A stretch of DNA of 8,894 nt, from contig JAJYOH010000214.1 of the NCBI GenBank assembly GCA_021796315.1, forward strand, positions 1 through 8,894. The letters run 5' to 3'. The notes below the pieces were generated by a model. The model did not search any database. It saw nothing but the letters and a program-made list of their open reading frames with translations, and had not been told where the DNA came from. This document shows, piece by piece, positions 1 through 7,119 of the stretch; the stretch's first letter is position 1, and every line of letters begins with the position of its first letter. Origin of the DNA: Chloroflexota bacterium (GTDB taxonomy: Bacteria; Chloroflexota; Anaerolineae; Anaerolineales; Villigracilaceae). Made by a program: the position numbers and the translations under genes.

Positions 1-225
1 GTCGAGGGCGGTGCGACTCTTAACTTTGAATTGCTCCGTCTTGGTCTTGTGGATGAACTCACGATCTTCGTCGCGCCGATGATCTTCGGCGGGGAAAAGG
101 CTCCGACAACAGCGGCCGGTTCAGGTCTGGTAAGAAGCGCAGCGATTCCCTTAAAGCTGGTCAATGTTGATGCGTGGGATGATGGCGGCGTGGTGCTACA
201 ATACAAATTAGAGAGGTCGAAATGA
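1..225 (+). CDS. ribD: RibD-type pyrimidine reductase, C-terminal end (partial)
   Basis: The left edge cuts this gene; the last 74 codons are present, ending in TGA at 223-225. The visible protein opens with VEGGATL, followed by a segment reading LRLGLVDEL and then FVAPMIFGG. This order (VEGG substrate/cofactor loop, 'glvDEl' helix, 'aP.ifGG' strand) is the C-terminal signature of the RibD reductase domain. That domain reduces 5-amino-6-(5-phosphoribosylamino)uracil with NADPH in riboflavin synthesis. Whether the missing N-terminus carries the deaminase domain of bifunctional RibD cannot be seen; a stand-alone RibD-C/DHFR-like reductase is the alternative. The stop overlaps the ribA start as ATGA, so the two genes are very probably co-transcribed and translationally coupled. 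The riboflavin neighbour supports the assignment. Confidence 0.85.
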   Translation, partial: VEGGATLNFELLRLGLVDELTIFVAPMIFGGEKAPTTAAGSGLVRSAAIPLKLVNVDAWDDGGVVLQYKLERSK

Positions 226-995
226 CTACGACAAGTTTGCACGAACAAATGGAAGCGATCCTGGCTGAGAACGAAACTCACAATTGTGAGGGCATTGGGA
301 AAAATAAAATTTGCGTGAGGGTGGTAGCGATGGCAGAACTGCCATCGCGCTTTGGTGATTTTCACATTGTGGCTTTCGAGAACAACCGCGATGGCAAAGA
401 ACATGTAGCCATCACCAAAGGCAATGTGATCGGCGCGGAAGATGTGCCGGTGCGTTTGCACTCGGAATGTTTGACCGGCGACGTGGTCGGCTCGCTGCGC
501 TGCGATTGCCGCGACCAGCTCGAAGCTGCGCTCAAAATGATCGGACAGATGGACAAAGGCATGGTGCTCTATCTGCGACAGGAAGGCCGCGGCATTGGTC
601 TCATCAACAAGATCCGCGCCTACAGTTTGCAGGATCAAGGCATGGATACCGTTGAGGCCAACCTTGCGCTCGGCTTCCGCGACGACGAACGCGATTATGC
701 TGTGGCCGCCCACATGTTGATGTCGCTCAAAATTAATTCAGTCAAGCTCATTACCAATAACCCGAAAAAAATCCAGCAGCTCACCGAATACGGCATCAAG
801 GTCAGCGGGCGCATTCCGCACATCATGCAGCCCAACGCGCACAATCGTTTTTATCTTCAAACCAAGGCCGCCAAGTCCGGCCACTGGATCGATTTCAGCG
901 GCAAGGAACATCTCGAAGAACAACCTGATCGCCCGATCATTCAAGGCATGAGCCGCGCACAGATCCGCTTTGTGGAAGAGGATATCTGGGAGTAA
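222..995 (+). CDS. ribA: GTP cyclohydrolase II (monofunctional)
   Basis: This 257-residue protein catalyses the first committed step of riboflavin synthesis, opening GTP to the diaminopyrimidine phosphate with release of formate and pyrophosphate. The zinc ligands are Cys83, Cys94 and Cys96 in HSECLTGDVVGSLRCDC. The loop RQEGRGIGL (119-127) and the segment KIRAYSLQDQG (130-140, Tyr134) follow. The catalytic Asp155 and Arg157 lie in DDERDY, and TNNPKK is at 178-183. All map onto the E. coli enzyme with a constant offset of 29 residues. It has no DHBP synthase (RibB) domain. At 257 versus about 196 residues for E. coli it has extra tails of roughly 29 residues N-terminally and 30 C-terminally. 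The start at 222 is supported by AGAGG at 212-216 and the ATGA overlap with ribD. The final codons contain the ribosome site of the next gene. Confidence 0.97.
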   Translation: MTTTSLHEQMEAILAENETHNCEGIGKNKICVRVVAMAELPSRFGDFHIVAFENNRDGKEHVAITKGNVIGAEDVPVRLHSECLTGDVVGSLRCDCRDQLEAALKMIGQMDKGMVLYLRQEGRGIGLINKIRAYSLQDQGMDTVEANLALGFRDDERDYAVAAHMLMSLKINSVKLITNNPKKIQQLTEYGIKVSGRIPHIMQPNAHNRFYLQTKAAKSGHWIDFSGKEHLEEQPDRPIIQGMSRAQIRFVEEDIWE

Positions 996-997
996 AA

Positions 998-1675
998 ATG
1001 CTGGACGGACGGGTCTTTATCATTACCGGCGCAACAGGTGCAACCGGAAAACTTGCCGCGCGCACATTTGCAGAACGCGGCGCATCGCTGGTTTTGTTGA
1101 GCCGCGATCAAAATAAATTGGATGCTCTCGCCCGCGACTTGAAACTGCCCGCCACGCGGATTCTGACTCTCACGGCGGAGCTCCGCAAATCAGATTCAGT
1201 TCGTTCCGCCGCCGAAGCGGTCACCGTTAAATTTGGCCGCGTTGATGCCTTGATCCATCTCGTCGGCGGCTGGACGGGCGGCAGGACCATCGCCGAATCC
1301 TCGGCGGATGATTTTGAGTCCATGCTCGGCCAGCACGCGTGGACAACATTCCATCTCTTTCAAGCCTTTGGTCCGCGCCTGGCTGCCAACAAATGGGGAC
1401 GCGTGATCGTGGTCTCGTCTTCGACGGTGACACATCCACCTGCCAAATCGGGTCTTTATGTTTCAGCGAAAGCATTACAAGAGGCGCTGGTTTTGACACT
1501 TGCCGAAGAGTTGAAAGAATCCGGCGTGACGGCAAACATTATCCAGGTCAAATCCATTGATGTTGACTATAAAGGCAAAGGCGCCACGCCGGAAGAACTG
1601 GTCGCTTCGATGTTGTATCTTTGCTCCGACGAAGCCGGAAAAATTAACGGGGCGACCATACCGCTGAGTGGTTGA
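998..1675 (+). CDS. Divergent short-chain dehydrogenase/reductase (SDR), ribA-linked
   Basis: A 225-residue Rossmann-fold oxidoreductase. The N-terminal nucleotide loop is TGATGATG (10-17), closer to TGxxGxxG than to the classical TGxxxGxG. Ser35-Arg36 after the second strand suggests NADPH preference. The catalytic Tyr154-x3-Lys158 (YVSAK) and Ser141 are present. The classical NNAG motif is replaced by HLVG at 87-90, followed by GWTGG, and His113 stands where classical SDRs have the catalytic Asn. The GGWTGG stretch and the later QHAWTT resemble dihydropteridine reductase (GGWAGG and QSIWTS in the mammalian enzyme as I remember it). Only 2 bases separate it from ribA, and its ribosome site GGGAG (988-992) lies inside the ribA 3' end, so it belongs to the same operon. 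A pterin- or flavin-related substrate is an inference from that context. A generic 3-oxoacyl-type or sugar SDR role remains possible. Confidence 0.88.
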   Translation: MLDGRVFIITGATGATGKLAARTFAERGASLVLLSRDQNKLDALARDLKLPATRILTLTAELRKSDSVRSAAEAVTVKFGRVDALIHLVGGWTGGRTIAESSADDFESMLGQHAWTTFHLFQAFGPRLAANKWGRVIVVSSSTVTHPPAKSGLYVSAKALQEALVLTLAEELKESGVTANIIQVKSIDVDYKGKGATPEELVASMLYLCSDEAGKINGATIPLSG

Positions 1676-1900
1676 CGTTTTTGTGGGACGAATTCTTGAT
1701 CCGCTCATCTTCACGAATTTACGTTGAGGCGTGTATGCAATTTCTTTCACGTCGCAATGGAGTCATAACAGGAATAACACGCCTGCTGAGGCCTTTGCCG
1801 ATGAAGTACTGCCAATCGTGGCCGTAAATTTATCCATTGAATTAGCCTGACAAAATTATGATTTCTGTCACGTCAAAGAATGTTGCGATTTGGAGGAAAA
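1676..1900. other. Gene-free stretch upstream of the putative leader
   Basis: This is the first part of a 359-base gap between the SDR and aminotransferase genes. I see no convincing gene. One plus frame starting at 1674 has only one stop (TGA at 1725-1727) before TGA at 1848-1850, but has no start with a ribosome site. An inverted pair AGGCGTGT (1727-1734) / ACACGCCT (1777-1784) could close a long loop. TATGAT at 1857-1862 is a possible -10 box, but no good -35 sits 16-18 bases upstream, so the promoter is unresolved. There is no clear terminator for the ribA operon. Confidence 0.6.
1740..1874 (+). repeat. Imperfect 14-base direct repeat pair (1740-1753 and 1861-1874)
   Basis: ATTTCTTTCACGTC at 1740-1753 and ATTTCTGTCACGTC at 1861-1874 differ at one base and are spaced 121 bases start to start. 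Both lie upstream of the putative leader ORF. They could be paired operator half-sites or the remnant of a small duplication; chance cannot be excluded. Confidence 0.4.
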
Positions 1901-1942
1901 GTGAGTAAGATTAAGTTGCCATGGAAAGAGTACTGGCACTAA
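1901..1942 (+). CDS. Putative leader peptide of the aminotransferase gene (13 codons)
   Basis: A very short ORF, GTG to TAA, preceded by GGAGG at 1892-1896 with 4 bases of spacing, one of the strongest ribosome sites in the window. The peptide reads MSKIKLPWKEYWH. It contains two Trp, one Tyr, one His and three Lys in 13 residues. It is followed by alternating complementary segments and a strong terminator hairpin, and then by an amino-acid aminotransferase. This is the layout of amino-acid attenuation leaders such as those of trp or his operons. An alternative mini-ORF, ATG 1921 to TGA 1968 (MERVLALNLLGIEMP, four Leu), overlaps it but lacks a ribosome site. That either one is translated is inference. 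Confidence 0.45.
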   Translation: MSKIKLPWKEYWH

Positions 1943-2012
1943 ACCTTCTAGGCATTGAAATGCCATGAGTCAGTAAGCCTGGCAGGTACCAACGTACCTG
2001 CCAGGCTTTTTT
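1917..2012 (+). promoter_or_regulatory. Candidate transcription attenuator with alternating pairing segments
   Basis: Five alternating segments can be read directly: TGCCA (1917-1921), TGGCA (1934-1938), TGCCA (1961-1965), TGGCA (1980-1984) and TGCCA (1999-2003). Each can pair with its neighbours. A local hairpin GGCAT/ATGCC lies at 1951-1964. The fourth and fifth segments belong to the terminator at 1975-2012. Pairing of the third with the fourth would be mutually exclusive with both the local hairpin and the terminator, and so would be an antiterminator. The first two segments lie inside the leader ORF, so ribosome position could choose the fold. The pairings are only 5 bp apart from the terminator, so the switch itself is inference. 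Confidence 0.42.
1975..2012 (+). terminator. Intrinsic terminator hairpin in the aminotransferase leader
   Basis: A perfect 15-bp stem (arms 1975-1989 and 1994-2008) with loop CAAC is followed by a run of six T (2007-2012). It ends only 22 bases before the aminotransferase start at 2035, too little room for a separate promoter downstream. Transcription of that gene therefore most likely passes through it, which makes it an attenuator rather than the end of the ribA operon. Confidence 0.82.
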
Positions 2013-2034
2013 CATCCTGTACCAAGGAGTATGA

Positions 2035-3273
2035 ATGCAAACACCCTGGGAATATCGCTACGCCTACCGCACACAAAAAATGGGCAGTTCAATCATCCGG
2101 GAATTACTCAAGCTGACCGAACAACCCGACATCATTTCCTTCGCAGGCGGATTGCCCGCGCCGGAGGTTTTTCCGCTCAAGCAATTTAAAGAAGCCTGCA
2201 ATATTGTCCTGGAAACCGTCGGCGCGCAGGCTTTACAATACAGCACCACCGAAGGTCACCGCCCCTTACGCGAGATGATCGCCAGCCGCACCGCACGCTA
2301 CAGTGTGGAGGTCAGCCCGGACAATATTTTGATCACATCCGGCTCTCAACAGGCCCTCGATTTTATCGGACGATTGTTCGTCAATCGCGGCGATTACATT
2401 GTGGTCGAATCACCGACCTATCTCGGCGCATTGCAAGCTTGGAATGCGTACGGCGCGCAATACATTTCCGTCCGCACGGACGAGCACGGCATGGTCATTG
2501 ACGAACTGGAAGCGGCATTGCGCGTCGGGCCGAAATTCATCTACGTGCTTCCCAATTTTCAAAACCCAAGCGGGGTGACGCTTAGCCTCGAGCGGCGAAA
2601 AAAACTGATCGAACTGGCCGACAAGTACGGCGTCCCGATCATCGAAGATGATCCATACGGTCAGTTGCGTTATGAAGGCGAACATATCCCCTCGATTGTC
2701 TATCTGGATAGTCAATTCCGCGGGAAGAACGGCGGGACTTATAGCGGCAATGTCATCTATCTCAGTACATTCTCCAAACTTCTCGCCCCCGGTTTGCGCC
2801 TGGCATGGGTCATCGCACCGGAACAAGTCATTCGCAAATTGGTGATGTCCAAGCAGGCTGCTGACCTGCACACTTCGTCCTTCAATCAATACGTGGCGTA
2901 TGAGGTTGCAAAAAACGGTTTCCTTGACGAACACGTTAAGCTCATCCGCGCCACATATAAAGAGCGGCGTGATGTGATGCTCGAAATGATGGATGAAATG
3001 TTCCCGCCCGAAGTCACATGGACATATCCGCACGGCGGCATGTTCTTGTGGGGAACGATGCCCGAAGGTGTCGACGCAGCTGAAGTTTTGAAAGTCGCGA
3101 TTGGCCGCAAAGTTGCCTTCGTGCCCGGCGCGGCCTTCCATGCCAACGGCGGAGGCGCGAACACGATGCGCATCAATTTCTCCTATGCCGCGCCCAACGT
3201 CATCCGTGAGGGGGTGACGAGATTGGGATTAACTTTGAAGGAAGCGCTCCACAAAAACGGATACAAACCATAA
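2035..3273 (+). CDS. PLP-dependent aminotransferase, LysN/aromatic aminotransferase-like
   Basis: A 412-residue class I/II, fold-type I PLP enzyme. The Schiff-base lysine is Lys248 in STFSKLLAPGLR. The PLP ring contacts are Asn177 (FQNPSG), Asp205 and Tyr208 (EDDPY). The phosphate loop is TSGSQQALD (101-109) and the carboxylate-binding Arg379 lies in MRINFS. FAGGLPAPEVFP (36-47), YSTTEGH (69-75) and KQAADLHT (273-280) are shared with Thermus LysN, the 2-aminoadipate aminotransferase of AAA lysine synthesis, and with Aro8-type aromatic aminotransferases. The substrate cannot be fixed: no lysine-pathway genes are nearby, and the Trp/Tyr codons of the upstream leader would fit an aromatic role. 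The start is set by AAGGAG at 2024-2029; an out-of-frame ATG lies at 2031. It is likely controlled by the leader hairpin upstream. Confidence 0.93.
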   Translation: MQTPWEYRYAYRTQKMGSSIIRELLKLTEQPDIISFAGGLPAPEVFPLKQFKEACNIVLETVGAQALQYSTTEGHRPLREMIASRTARYSVEVSPDNILITSGSQQALDFIGRLFVNRGDYIVVESPTYLGALQAWNAYGAQYISVRTDEHGMVIDELEAALRVGPKFIYVLPNFQNPSGVTLSLERRKKLIELADKYGVPIIEDDPYGQLRYEGEHIPSIVYLDSQFRGKNGGTYSGNVIYLSTFSKLLAPGLRLAWVIAPEQVIRKLVMSKQAADLHTSSFNQYVAYEVAKNGFLDEHVKLIRATYKERRDVMLEMMDEMFPPEVTWTYPHGGMFLWGTMPEGVDAAEVLKVAIGRKVAFVPGAAFHANGGGANTMRINFSYAAPNVIREGVTRLGLTLKEALHKNGYKP

Positions 3274-3430
3274 TCAACAAGCAACATACAACATGATTAA
3301 CCCAGAACATAATCTTCAAAAAATCCAGCCACGATTTCATCGATTTACCTGATTTAAGAGCGCCAAGAAAAGCTTTTAAAACTTCGCGGTAAAAAATGCC
3401 TGCGGATGGAGTTCTCCGACAAACTGCTAG
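3274..3430. other. Convergent intergenic region between the aminotransferase and rpoD
   Basis: Both flanking genes end here. I found no hairpin comparable to the three strong ones elsewhere in the window. A-runs that read as T-runs on the minus strand (3393-3398) follow only weak 4-bp stems, and AAAAGCTTTT (3368-3377) is a bare palindrome. How rpoD transcription ends is unclear. Confidence 0.5.
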
Positions 3431-5080
3431 CTACAAATAATCCCTCAACTGCCGGCTGCGCGTCGGGTGGCGTAATTTTCGCAAAGCCTTGGCTTCGATC
3501 TGACGAATGCGCTCACGCGTCACATCGAAATAACGGCTGACTTCCTCCAGCGTGTGTTCCCTTCCATCCATCAAGCCGAAGCGCAACTCAAGCACCTGCC
3601 GTTCGCGCTCTGAAAGTGCGGTCAGCACCTTATGGATCTGCTCACGCAGCATCTCGCGCGAGGCGGCATCCAGCGGCTCGAGGGCGTCTTCGTCTTCGAT
3701 GAAGTCGCCCAGTGAACTCGAATCCTCGTCGCCTACCGGGCCTTCGAGTGAAACCGGTTCCTCGGCAGAGCGAAGCACGCGATCTATTTTCTGAGTGGCA
3801 ATTTCCAGGCGGCGCTGGATTTCGGGATCAAGCGGCGTTCCCTCGGCTTGTGAGCGCATGATAGCCTGCACATCTGCCGTGGGAAGATATCCTACTTCCA
3901 AAGCCACTTCGCGGGTGTTTGGTTCACGGCCCAATTCCTGGGTAAGATGTCTTTGGGCGCGCAGGATGCGCGAGATGGCCTCAAACAAATGCACCGGGAT
4001 ACGGATGGTACGCGCCTGCTCCGCGATGGAACGATTGATGGATTGACGGATCCACCAGGTCGCATACGTACTGAATTTAAAGCCGCGGCGCGGGTCAAAT
4101 TTATTGATCGTGCGCAACAAACCCAGATTACCTTCCTGAATGAGATCCAGGAAAGGGATACCGCGCCCAAGATATTTTTTGGCAACGCTGACCACCAGCC
4201 GCAGGTTGGCACGGATGAGTGCGTGATTCGCCTCGCGCGCGCGGACTTGAACGGAAGCCATTTCAAGGAGCAGGATTGCCTCCTTGGGCAGATTCCGGTT
4301 AAGGGTCCGCACGACCGGCAGTTTGTGACAATCCTGAATGTGAGTTGAAAGCCAGCTTGCATAATCTTCAGGCAAAAGATAAAAGCAGATAAAGACACTA
4401 TATGCCCACCGCACCATATCGTCCCAGAGCGGATCGCGTCCCCACTGCTCGGTTGCCAGATAATGCCGCAGATAAGAAGGCGCATCCCACTCCCAGCCGC
4501 GCTGCAAATCCTGAGACTCCGCCATAAGCAGGCACAGGTCTGGTAAATCTATTTTCAAGCGTTCAGCATCTTCATTGAAGCGGTGCCAGGATGTAAGCAA
4601 TTCAGCGGTCAGGCTGCGATAGGCCCCCACAGCCGGCGCAGTGCCTTTGCGAACCGGACGCTGGCAAAAAGTGTTCAGGATGCGTCGTGCCTCGATCAAT
4701 GTGGCCAGCCTGAACTCACTGTCCGAGTCGAGCAATTCTACCTGTCCGATCTCGCGCAGATACAAACGCACCGGGTCTTCGGATAATTCAGATGCAATCT
4801 CGGGACGCTGCTTGACGAGCGATTCCTCAAGCGGTTCTTCCAGATCTTCCTCCTCCACTTGCATAAGATCTGGTGCGCCTGGCCCGACTCCATTCCCATT
4901 CAAGTCGAGTTCATCTTCGAACTCAAACTCGTCAGCAGGTATTTTCATGCCCTGCTTGGGCAAAAATAACTCTTCGAGCGACGCATCTCTTTTTTGAATC
5001 GGGCGCGCCTTGTCTTTGGCCTTGCTCTTCTGAGACTTTATTTCCCGCGGGAACGATGAGGCTTTTTTCTTAGTGGCCAT
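3431..5080 (-). CDS. rpoD: Primary RNA polymerase sigma factor (sigma-70/SigA)
   Basis: A 549-residue group-1-like sigma factor directing RNA polymerase to housekeeping promoters. The first ~100 residues are Lys-rich (MATKKK) then acidic, with no clear region 1.1. Region 1.2 is at 100-112 ([13 protein letters not shown]). A ~147-residue non-conserved insert follows. Region 2 runs at about 281-366 with YATWWIRQ in 2.4. The sigma finger, [16 protein letters not shown], is at about 450-465. Region 4.2 has its helix-turn-helix at about 510-536 ([17 protein letters not shown]), with the -35-reading Arg522, Glu523, Arg526 and Gln527 intact. Asn349 replaces the Thr at the E. coli T440 position, while Gln346 (Q437) is kept. 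I chose ATG at 5080: the alternative at 5161 overlaps dnaG by 41 bases. The ribosome site is weak (GGGAAAA). It lies 40 bases after dnaG, so co-transcription is likely. Confidence 0.96.
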   Translation of the reverse strand: MATKKKASSFPREIKSQKSKAKDKARPIQKRDASLEELFLPKQGMKIPADEFEFEDELDLNGNGVGPGAPDLMQVEEEDLEEPLEESLVKQRPEIASELSEDPVRLYLREIGQVELLDSDSEFRLATLIEARRILNTFCQRPVRKGTAPAVGAYRSLTAELLTSWHRFNEDAERLKIDLPDLCLLMAESQDLQRGWEWDAPSYLRHYLATEQWGRDPLWDDMVRWAYSVFICFYLLPEDYASWLSTHIQDCHKLPVVRTLNRNLPKEAILLLEMASVQVRAREANHALIRANLRLVVSVAKKYLGRGIPFLDLIQEGNLGLLRTINKFDPRRGFKFSTYATWWIRQSINRSIAEQARTIRIPVHLFEAISRILRAQRHLTQELGREPNTREVALEVGYLPTADVQAIMRSQAEGTPLDPEIQRRLEIATQKIDRVLRSAEEPVSLEGPVGDEDSSSLGDFIEDEDALEPLDAASREMLREQIHKVLTALSERERQVLELRFGLMDGREHTLEEVSRYFDVTRERIRQIEAKALRKLRHPTRSRQLRDYL

Positions 5081-5120
5081 GTATTTTCCCGTTTCCCAAA
5101 AATGCTCTTTGCGATGAACC

Positions 5121-7109
5121 TTATTGTTTGCGGCGCATGGATATTTTTGGATCCACATCATCTAAAATATGCCGTGCCTGCATTAACTTAATCAGTTCAT
5201 TGCCATAAGAAGCAGAAAGTTGATTATCGCCAAGTTGTTGAGCGTCCATCTGCAAAAATCTGTATTGGGCAACCATTTCATCAATGGCTTCACGACGAAT
5301 TTTTTGTATGCTGCGAACCAGATCGTCTATTATTTTTTCTTCTACAGGATCGATCTTTTCAGACTCCACCAACAACTCACGTGACAATTCCTGCAATTGC
5401 TCCGGCAAGGAATCCACCACAAATTCGTGATGCTCGCTCTTGTCCTGCTCCAGCGCCTCGCGGATCAGCCCGAACAACATTTGATAATCAGTATACTCGA
5501 AATCCTGCGCAGTTAAAACCGTCAGGCCAAACTGTTGCAGTTGGCGATCCAGCCGATATAAAAGCTCAGGCTTGCGGAATAGAACACCGACGACATACGC
5601 CTCGATCTTTTTACTGGACGACACCGCCAGCGCGACTTGCACCGACCCTTGTACCTGGTTCCCGCCGACCGGCCTCGGCCGCCTCACACGCCGAGCCTGG
5701 GCTGGGGCGCCGATTAACACGCGCTCATCCACCCTCAACATTCGCGCCAGCGCCTGACGATATGTGTCGCGTTCCATCGGGTTGGGCAAATCTTCAATCA
5801 ACGGCAAGACCTGCGCGGCGATCTGATTCTTCACTTTCGCATCGGTCAAGTCCTGTCCCGCAGCCAGAGTCTCCATGACATGCGTGACAATCGGCTTGGC
5901 ATTCTCGATGAGCTGTTTCCACTCTGCGCGGTTGCGCGCCACAATCTCATCCGGGTCGAGATCATCGGGCATGGATGCCACGCGCAAATCGGCCTGCAGA
6001 CGGGCTTCGTTTTTGAGCAAGCCGCGCGGGTCAAAACCAAATTCGCCTTTGCGATCCATGGCCGAGCGCGCTGCGTCCAACCCGCGCAGGATGGCTTTCT
6101 GGCCGGCATTATCCGGATCGAGCGCGAGCACGATTCGCCGTGTAAACTTCTTGAGCAAACGTAACTGGTCTTCGGTCAGCGCCGTGCCCATCGGTGAGAC
6201 AACGTTTTCGTAGCCAGCCTGATGCACGGCGATGACATCCAAATAACCTTCGACAATCACTGCCTGGTCCGCCGCTCGGATGGGTTTGCGGGCGCGGTCC
6301 AATCCATAAAGCAAATGGCCCTTGCTGAAGATCGGCGTTTCGGGAGAATTCAAAAACTTGGGAATATCGTTCGGGTCCACGATGCGCGCGCCGAAGCCCG
6401 CCATCTTCCCATTTTCGTCGCGGATGGGAATCATGATGCGATGACGGAAGCGGTCATAAGTGCGAGATGAATGTTGACCTTCGACGCGGCTCACCTGTGC
6501 CTGCGGCACTGGCGCAGGCAGGACAGGCGTAGAGCGTGAGTCGTCGGCTTCGTCTCGCACGGTAAGCAGACCTGCGTCAATCAAATCCTGTTCGGAGTAG
6601 CCGCGCTCGGTGAAATGCTTGAGGGCATTATCCCAGCCGTTCGGGGCGTAGCCCAGCCCAAAAGTCTCGATGGTGGCGTCGGTCAATCCACGTTTTTCGC
6701 GCAGATAAGTCAGCACATCCTTGTTATTGAAAAGATGAGTGCGATAAAAAATGACGGCGTCTTCAAGCAGGGCGCGCAAATGTTCATGTGCTTCCTTGAC
6801 TTCGGGCTTCTCCGCGACATACTTCTCGACCTTCACGCCGGCTTTGTCGGCCAGTTTTTGCAGGGCTTCCTTGAAGTCGAGGCCGTCTTTCTTCATCACG
6901 AATTTGAAGATGTCACCGCCCTCGTTGCATTCGCCGAAACAACGCCAGGTCCCGGTCTCCGGCCAGACGACGAAGGCAGGCGTGTTTTTATTTGCATGGA
7001 ATGGACAGAAGCCAGTGTAGTTCTTACCCGCATGACGCAGTTTAACACCAGCCTCGGAGACGAGGTCCACGATATCAATCCGGGATTTGATTTCGTCGGT
7101 GGTTGACAT
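5121..7109 (-). CDS. dnaG: DNA primase
   Basis: A 662-residue primase making RNA primers at the replication fork, longer than E. coli DnaG (581). The N-terminal zinc ribbon has Cys35, His38, Cys57 and Cys61 (CPFH...CFGEC), a Cx3C knuckle where E. coli has Cx2C. The catalytic core includes [14 protein letters not shown] (218-231), [11 protein letters not shown] (251-261), and the Toprim acidic residues Glu287 (VEGYLD) and Asp331/Asp333 (LDPDNAG). Residues ~500-662 are the divergent, mostly helical region where the helicase-binding domain lies in other primases. A Pro/Ala/Gln insert lies at ~190-214 and an Arg/Pro/Val-rich linker at ~466-497. The [18 protein letters not shown] start matches the usual DnaG N-terminus. 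No strong ribosome site precedes ATG 7109, and the best promoter sits only 10 bases away. It is followed by rpoD, the usual partner. Confidence 0.97.
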   Translation of the reverse strand: MSTTDEIKSRIDIVDLVSEAGVKLRHAGKNYTGFCPFHANKNTPAFVVWPETGTWRCFGECNEGGDIFKFVMKKDGLDFKEALQKLADKAGVKVEKYVAEKPEVKEAHEHLRALLEDAVIFYRTHLFNNKDVLTYLREKRGLTDATIETFGLGYAPNGWDNALKHFTERGYSEQDLIDAGLLTVRDEADDSRSTPVLPAPVPQAQVSRVEGQHSSRTYDRFRHRIMIPIRDENGKMAGFGARIVDPNDIPKFLNSPETPIFSKGHLLYGLDRARKPIRAADQAVIVEGYLDVIAVHQAGYENVVSPMGTALTEDQLRLLKKFTRRIVLALDPDNAGQKAILRGLDAARSAMDRKGEFGFDPRGLLKNEARLQADLRVASMPDDLDPDEIVARNRAEWKQLIENAKPIVTHVMETLAAGQDLTDAKVKNQIAAQVLPLIEDLPNPMERDTYRQALARMLRVDERVLIGAPAQARRVRRPRPVGGNQVQGSVQVALAVSSSKKIEAYVVGVLFRKPELLYRLDRQLQQFGLTVLTAQDFEYTDYQMLFGLIREALEQDKSEHHEFVVDSLPEQLQELSRELLVESEKIDPVEEKIIDDLVRSIQKIRREAIDEMVAQYRFLQMDAQQLGDNQLSASYGNELIKLMQARHILDDVDPKISMRRKQ
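6494..6527. repeat. Imperfect palindrome inside dnaG
   Basis: CCTGT-GCCTGCG at 6494-6505 is mirrored by CGCAGGC (6513-6519) and ACAGG (6523-6527), with a 7-base loop and a 3-base bulge, giving 12 pairs. It encodes residues 195-206 of DnaG ([12 protein letters not shown]), a low-complexity insert just before the conserved YDRFR motif. It may be a small palindromic insertion within the ORF. Confidence 0.6.
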
Positions 7110-7119
7110 ATCTTCGGGA

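Noticed and set aside
1674..1850. Possible gene remnant in the 359-base gap
   Set aside because: One plus frame has a single internal stop over 59 codons, but there is no ribosome site, recognised motif or family; compatible with chance.
1921..1968. Leu-rich 15-residue mini-ORF as the leader peptide
   Set aside because: No ribosome site precedes it; the overlapping GTG ORF at 1901 has GGAGG. It is kept only as an alternative.
1975..2012. T-box riboswitch
   Set aside because: TGGC and GGTACC occur in the hairpin, but the AGGGTGGNACCGCG T-box sequence and a recognisable stem I are absent.
2410..3141. 243-residue minus-strand ORF opposite the aminotransferase
   Set aside because: It lies antisense to a gene with intact catalytic motifs and shows no domain or ribosome site; a shadow of codon bias.
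3360..3430. Terminator for rpoD
   Set aside because: Only 4-bp stems and a bare AAAAGCTTTT palindrome are visible near the T-run; not strong enough to call.
3892..4485. 197-residue minus-strand ORF in another frame of rpoD
   Set aside because: It lies within conserved sigma regions read in the correct frame; a shadow ORF.
5081..5161. Upstream rpoD start at 5161 giving 27 extra residues
   Set aside because: It overlaps the dnaG 3' end by 41 bases and the added residues do not look like a sigma N-terminus; ATG 5080 gives MATKKK and a 40-base gap.
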